Shown here: in pieces, positions 1 through 5,172 of the stretch
Layout of the letters: every line of letters begins with the position of its first letter
Position numbering within the stretch: position 1 is the stretch's first letter
Assembly (NCBI GenBank): GCA_937989795.1
Contig: CALKBB010000240.1
Location: 1 to 5,982, forward strand
Origin: an uncultured Collinsella sp.
GTDB taxonomy: Bacteria; Actinomycetota; Coriobacteriia; Coriobacteriales; Coriobacteriaceae
Direction: 5' to 3'
Length of the DNA stretch: 5,982 nucleotides
The notes under the pieces: model-generated
What the model was told of the DNA's origin: nothing
The model's database searches: none
What the model saw: the letters and a program-made list of their open reading frames with translations, nothing else
Program-made: the position numbers and the translations under genes

Positions 1-1
1 C

Positions 2-928
2 GTTCTCGGAATCATCTATGAGTCGCGGCCAAACGTGACGGTGGACGCGGCCTGTCTTGCCGTCAAATCCGGCAACGCCTGCATTCTGCGCGGCGGTTCG
101 CTGGCCTATCACTCGTGCGCCATGATTACCGAGCTGCTGGCCGATGCCCTCGAGGCGCAGGGCTTCCCGCGCGAGGCCGTGTCGATGATCGAGTCCACCG
201 ATCGCGAGGCCACCGGCGAGCTCATGAAGCTCCGCGGCATCGTCGATGTGCTCATTCCGCGTGGCGGTGCGGGCCTGATCCAGCGCTGCGTGCGCGAGTC
301 GCTCGTGCCGGTAATCGAGACGGGCACGGGTAACTGCCACATCTACGTGCATGAATCCGCCGACTTTGACAAGGCACTCAACATTATCGTCAACGCCAAG
401 ACGCAGCGCGTGGGCGTGTGCAATGCCGCCGAGTCGCTGCTGGTCGACCGTGCTGTGGCCGATGCGTTTTTGCCCGCAGTCGTGGCCGTGCTGCATGACC
501 ACGGCGTGCTCATTCACGGCGACGAGGCAACCTGCGCCGCATGCGCCGATGCCGGGCTTGCCGAGGGTGATGACTACGTTGCCGCGACTGAGGAGGACTG
601 GGGTCGCGAGTATCTGGCGCTCGAGATGAGCGTGAAAGTCGTGGCGAACGAGGACGAGGCCATCGCGCACATCAATCGCTACGGCACCATGCATTCCGAG
701 GCCATCATCGCCGAGGACGTGGACGCCTGCGAGCGCTTCCTGGATGCGGTCGATGCCTCGGCCGTGTACGCCAACGCCAGCACGCGCTTCACTGACGGCG
801 GTGAGTTTGGCCTGGGCGCCGAGATCGGCATCTCGACCCAAAAGCTCCATGCCCGCGGCCCCTTTGCCGCCGAGGCCCTCACCACCTACAAATACAAGCT
901 CCGCGGCACCGGCCAGGTCCGCCCCTAA
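2..928 (+). CDS. proA: Gamma-glutamyl phosphate reductase (glutamate-5-semialdehyde dehydrogenase), 5' end cut by window edge
   Basis: Cytoplasmic enzyme of proline biosynthesis: NADPH-dependent reduction of L-glutamyl-5-phosphate, made by ProB, to glutamate-5-semialdehyde. The frame is open to the left edge and gives 308 residues; the family is usually about 415-430, so roughly 110 N-terminal residues lie outside. Visible family signatures, in order, are IYESRPNVTVDAACLAVKSG near the start, GNACILRGG, DVLIPRGGAGL, the NAKTQR segment, the catalytic-cysteine segment VGVCNAAESLL (Cys codon at 419-421), AIAHINRYGTMHSEAI, and the C-terminal NASTRFTDGGEFGLGAEIGI and STQKLHARGP followed by ALTTYKYK. 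These match E. coli ProA closely from memory. Nothing is disrupted. The GTG at 35 is internal, not the start. The gene converges on the HD gene with 71 bp between stop codons and a hairpin in between. proB may lie upstream, but that is not visible. Confidence 0.97.
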   Translation, partial: VLGIIYESRPNVTVDAACLAVKSGNACILRGGSLAYHSCAMITELLADALEAQGFPREAVSMIESTDREATGELMKLRGIVDVLIPRGGAGLIQRCVRESLVPVIETGTGNCHIYVHESADFDKALNIIVNAKTQRVGVCNAAESLLVDRAVADAFLPAVVAVLHDHGVLIHGDEATCAACADAGLAEGDDYVAATEEDWGREYLALEMSVKVVANEDEAIAHINRYGTMHSEAIIAEDVDACERFLDAVDASAVYANASTRFTDGGEFGLGAEIGISTQKLHARGPFAAEALTTYKYKLRGTGQVRP

Positions 929-938
929 ACCTCTCGTA

Positions 939-982
939 AACGAAAAACCACCACAAAGGTGCCTGTCCCCTTTGTGGTGGTT
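939..982 (-). terminator. Hairpin terminator, copy 1 of a 44/45-nt repeat, between convergent proA and the HD gene
   Basis: A perfect 14-bp stem pairs 946-959 with 969-982 (arm AACCACCACAAAGG) around the 9-nt loop TGCCTGTCC. Read on the minus strand, the stem is followed by five Ts (complement of 943-947), a classic intrinsic terminator 17 nt past the HD gene stop. Read on the plus strand, the tail is only TTATAGG, so it should end proA transcripts less efficiently. Bases 939-982 recur at 1657-1701 with one A inserted. Confidence 0.85.
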
Positions 983-999
983 ATAGGTGGCGTGGGCGG

Positions 1000-1599
1000 T
1001 TAGGCCTGGAAGGTATCGCGATCGGAGGCGAAGGACTGCATGGCCGCGATGGTGCGGTCAAAGAGCTCGGGGAGCTCCCAGCCCAGCATCTCGGCGCCCT
1101 GCGAAATTACGTCGCGCGAGCAGCCGGCGGCAAAGCGCTTGTCCTTGAACTTCTTCTTGAGCGACTTGGTCGTAAAGTCCATAACGCTCTTGCTCGGGCG
1201 CATGATGACGGCAGCGCCGATCAGGCCGGTGAGCTCATCGCAGGCAAACAGGATCTTTTCCATCTGCAGCTCGGGCTTGGGCAGCGAGCTGTTGAAATCG
1301 GACGTGTGCGTCTGGATGGCGCGAATGAGCTCGGGCGAGGCGCCCTCGCCCTCCAGAATCTCGGCAGCATAGATGGTGTGGTTCATGGGGTCGTCCTCAT
1401 GCTCCTCCCAATCCAGGTCGTGCAGCAGACCGACGATGCCCCAAAACTCCTCGTTCTCGGGGTCGAACTCGCGCGCAAAGTAGCGCATGGTGCCCTCGAC
1501 CGTTTCGCCGTGGGTGATGTGGAACGGGTCCTTATTGTGCTCGTTGAGCAATTCGAACGCACGGTCGCGGGTGATTCCGGCGGAAAGCAGCTCTGCCAT
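1000..1599 (-). CDS. HD-domain metal-dependent hydrolase (phosphohydrolase-like), 199 aa
   Basis: Predicted cytoplasmic member of the HD superfamily, whose members usually hydrolyse phosphoester bonds using metals held by His/Asp residues; the substrate cannot be told from the sequence. Candidate metal ligands are H30 (in HITHGETVEG), the H60-D61 doublet (GLLHDLDWE), H74 and H98 (IQTHTSD) as further conserved histidines, and D121 (FACDELTGLI). The downstream segment VIMRPSKSVMD...KKKFKDKRFAAGCSRD is typical of a widespread conserved subfamily of stand-alone HD proteins of about 185-200 residues, so the length is normal. No signal peptide or membrane segment is seen. The ATG at 1599 is supported by AAGGAG (complement of 1606-1611) with 6-nt spacing. 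The gene lies downstream of carD on the same strand but is separated from it by a terminator, so it probably has its own promoter or relies on readthrough. It is flanked by direct repeats (939-982 and 1657-1701). Confidence 0.85.
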   Translation of the reverse strand: MAELLSAGITRDRAFELLNEHNKDPFHITHGETVEGTMRYFAREFDPENEEFWGIVGLLHDLDWEEHEDDPMNHTIYAAEILEGEGASPELIRAIQTHTSDFNSSLPKPELQMEKILFACDELTGLIGAAVIMRPSKSVMDFTTKSLKKKFKDKRFAAGCSRDVISQGAEMLGWELPELFDRTIAAMQSFASDRDTFQA

Positions 1600-1642
1600 A
1601 AAAGACTCCTTGTGCTCGTAGATATCGCTAAGAATGAATACT

Positions 1643-1660
1643 ACTAGAACGACTAGAACG
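1643..1660. repeat. Tandem 9-bp direct repeat upstream of the HD gene
   Basis: ACTAGAACG occurs twice back to back (1643-1651 and 1652-1660). It lies 44 bp upstream of the HD gene start, against the A-run of the terminator repeat. It could be a binding site in the HD gene promoter or slippage scar; no clear -10/-35 pair was found beside it. Confidence 0.6.
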
Positions 1661-1703
1661 AAAAAACCACCACAAAGGTGCCTGTCCCCTTTGTGGTGGT
1701 TTT
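1657..1703 (-). terminator. Hairpin terminator of carD, copy 2 of the 44/45-nt repeat
   Basis: A perfect 16-bp stem pairs 1663-1678 with 1688-1703 (core CCACCACAAAGG / CCTTTGTGGTGG) around the same TGCCTGTCC loop as copy 1. On the minus strand the GC-rich part of the stem runs into six Ts (complement of 1661-1666), 12 nt past the carD stop. Compared with copy 1, identity covers the loop and core and extends into AACG on the left; the only difference is six As instead of five. Confidence 0.88.
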
Positions 1704-1715
1704 GGCGTCGGCAGG

Positions 1716-2201
1716 TTAGTTGAGGGCGGCTTGGGCTAGGCGGGCTTCGGCGGCCTCTTCGGTGACGCCCAGGGCCACGGCGAACTCCTCGATGGAGCGG
1801 CGCTTGGCTTCCTTGAGCACGCGCATGTAGTATGAGCTGGGCTTTTTATCTGCTTCCTCGGCCTGGCGAATACGGGTCATCATGGTTTTTGCCACGCGAA
1901 CCGTCTCGGGCGCGCCCAGCTTGAGCTGCTGCTTAAAGTGCGTCTCCTCGAGCGAGCTATTGCGCTCGGTAAAGGTGTCGCACTCAAGCTCGTCATAGTG
2001 GCTCAGCAGGTGCTCGGCATCTTGCTGCGAGATGGCGGCGTGCAAACGGTCGGCCTGCGCCACGGGGTACATGAGAATCGTCTGCGCATGTCCCTGCTTG
2101 GTCTCGAGCAGCAGCATGGGCTGCGGTGTGTCGTCCCTAAAACCGACGACGGTGCAGACTCCCTGGCCCGGATGAATGACGTGTTGACCGATTGAGAACA
2201 T
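1716..2201 (-). CDS. CarD/CdnL-family RNA polymerase-binding transcription regulator, 161 aa
   Basis: CarD-type proteins bind the RNA polymerase beta subunit through an N-terminal Tudor-like domain (shared with the TRCF/Mfd interaction domain) and stabilise open promoter complexes through a helical C-terminal domain. The N-terminus MFSIGQHVIHPGQGVCTVVGF is the characteristic start of the domain (residues 1 to about 60). The rest is predicted mostly helical, including KLGAPETVRVAKTMMTRIRQ (94-113) and the conserved-looking MRVLKEAKRRSIEEFAVALG (125-144). The length matches M. tuberculosis CarD (162 aa). Oddity: by my alignment L84 occupies the place of the minor-groove wedge tryptophan (Trp85 in Mtb), and the protein has no tryptophan at all. 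It may therefore be a divergent paralogue rather than the main CarD, so no gene symbol is given. GGAGG (complement of 2206-2210) sits 4 nt before the ATG. The gene is divergent from argS and ends in a strong terminator. Confidence 0.83.
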   Translation of the reverse strand: MFSIGQHVIHPGQGVCTVVGFRDDTPQPMLLLETKQGHAQTILMYPVAQADRLHAAISQQDAEHLLSHYDELECDTFTERNSSLEETHFKQQLKLGAPETVRVAKTMMTRIRQAEEADKKPSSYYMRVLKEAKRRSIEEFAVALGVTEEAAEARLAQAALN

Positions 2202-2215
2202 GCTACCTCCAACTT

Positions 2216-2231
2216 ATACGAATTTACGTAT
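2216..2231. repeat. Small inverted repeat at the predicted carD transcription start
   Basis: ATACG (2216-2220) and CGTAT (2227-2231) flank the 6-nt AATTTA. It lies between the proposed carD -10 and its Shine-Dalgarno, where an operator or a short 5' hairpin could act. At 5 bp per arm it could be chance. Confidence 0.3.
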
Positions 2232-2235
2232 GTCT

Positions 2236-2244
2236 AGAATAACA
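2236..2244 (-). promoter_or_regulatory. Candidate carD promoter, extended -10
   Basis: Read on the minus strand the sequence is TGT-TATTCT: a TGn extension directly before a 4/6 match to TATAAT. The start point would be near 2229, giving a leader of about 28 nt with the GGAGG ribosome site. No good -35 lies at 15-18 bp, which is tolerable for extended -10 promoters. Not verified experimentally. Confidence 0.42.
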
Positions 2245-2352
2245 CGCTGACGTGCGCAAACCGTTACTTTATGCAGGAAAAGCACACAACTCCGATAGGT
2301 TAGAGTATTCGATAACAGACGCAGCTCATTCACACCTTTATGCATTTTCAAC

Positions 2353-2371
2353 GCCTGCATAATCTGCAGGC
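2353..2371. repeat. 7-bp inverted repeat (hairpin or operator) upstream of argS
   Basis: GCCTGCA (2353-2359) and TGCAGGC (2365-2371) are perfect inverted arms around TAATC. No T-run follows on either strand, so it does not look like an intrinsic terminator. Its position between two divergent promoters fits a protein binding site, but no factor is identified. Confidence 0.5.
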
Positions 2372-2417
2372 AGACCGGCATCTTTGAGTGACTCCATACA
2401 AGCTGTAGTCATTTTTG

Positions 2418-2427
2418 TGCATATGCA
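2418..2427. repeat. 10-bp perfect palindrome TGCATATGCA
   Basis: A self-complementary decamer lies about 21 bp upstream of the proposed argS -35. The TGCA half-site also appears in the hairpin at 2353-2371. It may be an operator; no known regulator is assigned. Confidence 0.35.
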
Positions 2428-2447
2428 ATATCTATTAGCTTTACCCT

Positions 2448-2476
2448 GCGACAGTAGTTACCGCTTGTGATAGAGT
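2448..2476 (+). promoter_or_regulatory. Candidate argS promoter
   Basis: GCGACA (2448-2453, 4/6 match to TTGACA) is separated by exactly 17 bp from TAGAGT (2471-2476, 4/6 match to TATAAT), which is preceded directly by TGA, an extended -10. Transcription would start near 2483, leaving a leader of about 60 nt. An in-frame GTG at 2475 falls inside this -10, which argues against that upstream start codon. Confidence 0.5.
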
Positions 2477-2532
2477 GCTACAAACTCTGGCTTTTGCCCT
2501 ACGAGTGACCAAGAGCTCGGGGGCTTTAACAC

Positions 2533-2540
2533 AAGGAGGA
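2533..2540 (+). promoter_or_regulatory. Strong Shine-Dalgarno that fixes the argS start
   Basis: AAGGAGGA ends 3 nt before the ATG at 2544 (4 nt after the GGAGG core). No comparable site precedes the upstream in-frame GTG at 2475, so the 23-codon N-terminal extension is rejected. Confidence 0.85.
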
Positions 2541-2543
2541 TCT

Positions 2544-4397
2544 ATGCCCGAGAAGATTGAAGAGCTGGTACGCGCTGCGCTTGCTGCGGCCCAGGAGGCC
2601 GGCGACCTTTCCGCATTTGAACTTGACGATTGCGCTATCGAGCGACCGGCTGATACTTCTCATGGCGAGTGGACCTCCACCATGGCCCTGAAGTCCGCCA
2701 AGCTGGCTCACTGCGCCCCGCGCAAGATCGCCGAGGCCGTCGTTGCCCATATGCCCGAGGACCCCGCGATCGAGAAGGTCGAGATCGCCGGTCCTGGCTT
2801 CATCAACTTCTACCTCTCCGTCGCCGTCAAGAACGCCATCTTTGGCGAGGCCCGCGAGAAGGGTATGGACTTCGCTAAGTCCAACGTCGGTGGTGGCCTG
2901 AAGACCCAGGTCGAGTTCGTCTCCGCCAACCCCGTCGGCCCCATGCACATCGGCCACGGCCGCTGGGCCGCGCTGGGCGACTCGCTCTGCCGTGTTATGG
3001 ACCACGCCGGTTACGACATCCAGCGTGAGTTCTACATCAACGACCACGGCTCTCAGATGAACACCTTCGGTAACTCCATCAGCACGCGCTATATGCAGCT
3101 TGCCGACATCATCGCCAAGCAGGGCGTGGATATCGACGAGGCTCACAAGCTTCTGGTCGCCGACCGCGACGCCTTTGTTGCCGACGAGAGCGACGAGCAT
3201 CCCGAGACCCATCCGTATCAGGACAACTTTGCCGAGACTCTGGGCAAGGACTCCTACGGCGGCGACTACATCATCGACGAGGCTGCCGAGTTCTGGCGCA
3301 CCGACGGCGATAAGTGGGTCAACGCCGATCCGCAGGAGCGCATGGAGAGCTTCCGCGAGCGCGGCTACGTAAAGATGGTCGACAACATGCGCGACCTTTG
3401 CCACGCCGTTAACTGCGACTTCGATCGTTGGTTCTCCGAGCGCTCTCTGTACGTGAAGGACACCGAGGGCGAGACCGCCGGCACCTCCGCCGTCGACCGC
3501 GCTTTTGAGAAGCTCGACAAGATGGGCTACCTCTACACCAAGGACGGCGCCCTGTGGTTCCGCTCCACCGACCTGGGCGATGACAAGGACCGCGTCCTGA
3601 TCAAGTCCGACGGCGAGTACACCTACTTCGCCTCCGACGTTGCCTATCACTGGGATAAGTTCCAGCGCGTCGACCACGTCATCGACATCTGGGGCGCCGA
3701 CCACCATGGCTACATCGACCGCGTTCGCTGTGTCTGCGACGCTCTTGGCTATCCCGGTAAGTTTGAGGTTCTGCTGGGCCAGCTCGTCAACCTGCTGCGC
3801 AACGGCAAGCCCGTCCGTATGTCCAAGCGCAAGGGCACCATGGTGACCCTGCAGGAGCTCGTTGACGAGGTCGGTTCCGACGCCGCCCGTTACACGCTCA
3901 TCTCCAAGAGCTCCAACCAGATGGTCGACTTCGATATTGAGGCCGTCAAGAAGCGCGACAACTCCAACCCGGTGTACTACGTGCAGTACGCTCACGCTCG
4001 CGTGTGCTCCATCCTGCGCCGCGCCGCCGACGTTACCGCCGAGCAGGCCGCCGAGATGGGCATGAAGGCCGTCGCCGAGAAGGCCATCGGCGAGAACGTC
4101 GATTACTCGCTGCTGACCGACCCGACCGAGCTCGCCCTTTCGCGTAAGCTCAACGAGCTCACCGACCTGATTGCCAGCTGCGCTCGCGACCGCGCCCCGT
4201 TCCGTCTGACGCACTTTGCCGAGGAGCTCGCCGGCGACTTCCACAGCTTCTATGCTGCCTGCCAGGTTCTGCCGAGCGAGGGCCGTCCCGTCGACCCCGA
4301 GCTCTCGCGCGCCCGTCTGGCCGCTTGCGACGCCGTCCGCGTAACGCTCGCCCTGGTGCTCACCCTCGTTGGCGTTTCTGCTCCCGAGCAGATGTAA
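2544..4397 (+). CDS. argS: Arginine--tRNA ligase, class I, 617 aa
   Basis: Cytoplasmic enzyme that charges tRNA-Arg with arginine using ATP; like only a few synthetases it typically needs tRNA for amino acid activation. The N-terminal ArgS-specific domain covers about residues 1-90. The Rossmann catalytic domain carries the HIGH motif at 135-138 (NPVGPMHIGHGR) and the KMSKS equivalent MSKRKG at 426-431. ALWFRSTDLGDDKDRVLIKSDG, TYFASDVAYH and DIWGADHHGY are family hallmarks. The DALR anticodon-binding domain runs from about 477 (VYYVQYAHARVCSILRRA) to the C-terminus. At 617 aa it is longer than the usual 550-590, mainly because of an acidic insertion at about residues 187-237. Codon choice is strongly biased, as expected of a highly expressed gene. 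It is transcribed on its own between a probable promoter at 2448-2476 and the terminator at 4442-4475. Confidence 0.98.
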   Translation: MPEKIEELVRAALAAAQEAGDLSAFELDDCAIERPADTSHGEWTSTMALKSAKLAHCAPRKIAEAVVAHMPEDPAIEKVEIAGPGFINFYLSVAVKNAIFGEAREKGMDFAKSNVGGGLKTQVEFVSANPVGPMHIGHGRWAALGDSLCRVMDHAGYDIQREFYINDHGSQMNTFGNSISTRYMQLADIIAKQGVDIDEAHKLLVADRDAFVADESDEHPETHPYQDNFAETLGKDSYGGDYIIDEAAEFWRTDGDKWVNADPQERMESFRERGYVKMVDNMRDLCHAVNCDFDRWFSERSLYVKDTEGETAGTSAVDRAFEKLDKMGYLYTKDGALWFRSTDLGDDKDRVLIKSDGEYTYFASDVAYHWDKFQRVDHVIDIWGADHHGYIDRVRCVCDALGYPGKFEVLLGQLVNLLRNGKPVRMSKRKGTMVTLQELVDEVGSDAARYTLISKSSNQMVDFDIEAVKKRDNSNPVYYVQYAHARVCSILRRAADVTAEQAAEMGMKAVAEKAIGENVDYSLLTDPTELALSRKLNELTDLIASCARDRAPFRLTHFAEELAGDFHSFYAACQVLPSEGRPVDPELSRARLAACDAVRVTLALVLTLVGVSAPEQM

Positions 4398-4441
4398 GCG
4401 CTGGTCGTTTGACTGCGTGGGCTTGGTTTAACTGAGCCTTG

Positions 4442-4475
4442 AAAGCCCGATCTCCCATGCGGAGGTCGGGCTTTT
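4442..4475 (+). terminator. Intrinsic terminator of argS
   Basis: A 14-bp stem pairs 4442-4455 with 4461-4474 (AAAGCCCGA with TCGGGCTTT, one G-U at 4451/4465, then CTCC with GGAG) around the loop CATGC. The tail is short (CTTTTCG), so termination may be incomplete. It begins 45 nt after the argS stop. Confidence 0.88.
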
Positions 4476-4523
4476 CGCGTTCGGCAGTGCTTTTTGGTGT
4501 GTTGGGAAATGCTACTAAATCGC

Positions 4524-4671
4524 AACTATACCGGTTTACTACGATGAATCGAGGGATTCCAATCACACGGGCTTTTCACCGAAAAGTGCAAGCCATCTAG
4601 CTGGGGTTTTATTATTTCGGGTTTTGGCGTGATCGTGGTTGAGCGATTCATCGTAGTAAACCACCATAGTT
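4524..4671 (+). repeat. Palindromic repeat element A, 148 bp
   Basis: Nineteen-base perfect inverted arms (4533-4551 GGTTTACTACGATGAATCG and 4644-4662) are extended outward by a second pair (AACTAT 4524-4529 with ATAGTT 4666-4671) after a symmetric 3-nt mismatch. The ~90-bp interior contains a small hairpin (CTTTTC 4572-4577 / GAAAAG 4581-4586) and a core, 4587-4632, that resembles the reverse complement of element B. No transposase or ORF is inside. It could be a MITE-like or REP-like element or a structured RNA; I do not recognise a named family. Confidence 0.8.
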
Positions 4672-4749
4672 TTGAAAATGACCCCTTGGGGACGGAGGAA
4701 AACAGATCATTGTTGTCCCGTGGAGGAACGGCGGAACACCCTCTGCCAA
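4672..4749. other. Linker between palindromic elements A and B
   Basis: A 78-bp stretch with its own short inverted repeats: CCCC-TT-GGGG at 4682-4691 and GGGAC (4689-4693) with GTCCC (4715-4719). GGAGGAA occurs twice (4694-4700 region and 4722-4728 region). It may be part of one composite element with A and B. No gene is supported. Confidence 0.4.
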
Positions 4750-4899
4750 GAATCGGGGGCATCTACTACGTTTAAGTGCGTACCCCGAACCACGCCGAAA
4801 ATCGCAATATTAAAACCGCAGGTAGCAGGTCTGCGACTTTCGAAAAATAGTGAGTATGGTCAGGGGTGCGGGGGTAAACGTAGTAGATGGGCGCGATTC
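4750..4899 (-). repeat. Palindromic repeat element B, 150 bp, inverted relative to A
   Basis: Nested complementary segments run almost to the centre: GAATCG 4750-4755 with 4894-4899; a perfect 15-bp pair CATCTACTACGTTTA 4760-4774 with 4875-4889; 4779-4786 with 4863-4870 (one G-U); and 4796-4805 with 4833-4842 (one mismatch), with an alternative CGCAG/CTGCG hairpin at 4817-4835. Its reverse complement aligns with the core of element A at about 25 of 31 positions over the best stretch (A 4602-4632, by eye). No ORF is inside. Confidence 0.8.
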
Positions 4900-4983
4900 G
4901 TGGCGTGTCGATCTTGGGGCCGATGCCCTTGCCCCTTAGCTGATTCGTTTTCGCGATGCTTGAGGTTTCGATCTGCCTTCTTC

Positions 4984-5060
4984 TTATGAGTTGCGGTGGA
5001 ATAGTTCCTGCTTGAGAGGTGTCGGCCGGGATTTGGGAACTATTTCACCGCAGCTTATGA
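4984..5060 (+). repeat. Long hairpin (25-bp stem, 27-nt loop)
   Basis: Bases 4984-5008 pair with 5036-5060 without a gap or true mismatch. The core arms are GCGGTGGAATAGTTCC and GGAACTATTTCACCGC. Four positions (4985/5059, 4988/5056, 4991/5053, 4999/5045) are G-U pairs in plus-strand RNA and would be A-C mismatches in minus-strand RNA. No T-run follows, so it is not a standard terminator. It lies about 80 bp upstream of the next promoter. Confidence 0.8.
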
Positions 5061-5139
5061 TGTGGCGATGGTGTACGCCGGAACTTTGTAAAGAGTGTCC
5101 CTTTTGACTAGTCGTTTATGAACGTCCCCGATGACTAAG

Positions 5140-5167
5140 TTGCAGGTGGCAGTGGTTGTGTTACACT
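5140..5167 (+). promoter_or_regulatory. Candidate promoter of the last gene
   Basis: TTGCAG (5140-5145) is 16 bp from TACACT (5162-5167, 4/6 match to TATAAT), which is preceded directly by TGT (extended -10). The predicted start is near 5174, leaving a leader of about 139 nt. The architecture resembles the argS and carD candidates. Confidence 0.5.
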
Positions 5168-5172
5168 AACGC

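Larger units (their letters stand above)
2202..2543. other. Divergent carD-argS intergenic region, 342 bp, no gene seen
   Basis: This stretch is visibly more AT-rich than the genes. It holds the proposed carD promoter near its left end and the argS promoter near its right end, leaving about 200 bp of central sequence with palindromes and short repeats. CTTTATGCA occurs at 2267-2275 and again at 2336-2344. I found no convincing ORF, no tRNA, and no T-box-like specifier or GGTGGNACCGCG element upstream of argS. Confidence 0.6.

Noticed and set aside
2475..2543. GTG start giving ArgS a 23-residue N-terminal extension
   Set aside because: The GTG overlaps the probable -10 box and has no ribosome site, while the ATG at 2544 has a strong AAGGAGGA and begins a normal ArgS N-terminus.
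2202..2543. T-box or other tRNA-sensing leader upstream of argS
   Set aside because: TTACCGC at 2459-2465 recalls part of a T-box, but the GGTGGNACCGCG sequence and antiterminator/terminator pair are missing, and it lies upstream of the predicted transcription start.
2526..4244. 572-codon open frame antisense to argS
   Set aside because: It mirrors the strongly biased codons of argS, giving a repetitive Val/Gly/Leu/Asp-rich product with no recognisable motif.
4540..4570. Possible tRNA T-arm-like sequence (GAATCGAGGGATTCC)
   Set aside because: No cloverleaf, acceptor stem or GTTCGANTC consensus can be built; it is part of element A.
4526..4762. 78-aa minus-strand open frame
   Set aside because: It runs through element A and its arms, has no ribosome site or codon bias, and is best explained by the palindromic repeat.
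4672..4989. 105-aa plus-strand open frame
   Set aside because: It spans the linker, element B and the spacer; composition is not protein-like and the DNA is better explained as structured repeats.
4524..5060. CRISPR array
   Set aside because: The repeats are long palindromes in opposite orientations, not short direct repeats with regular spacers, and no cas gene is present.
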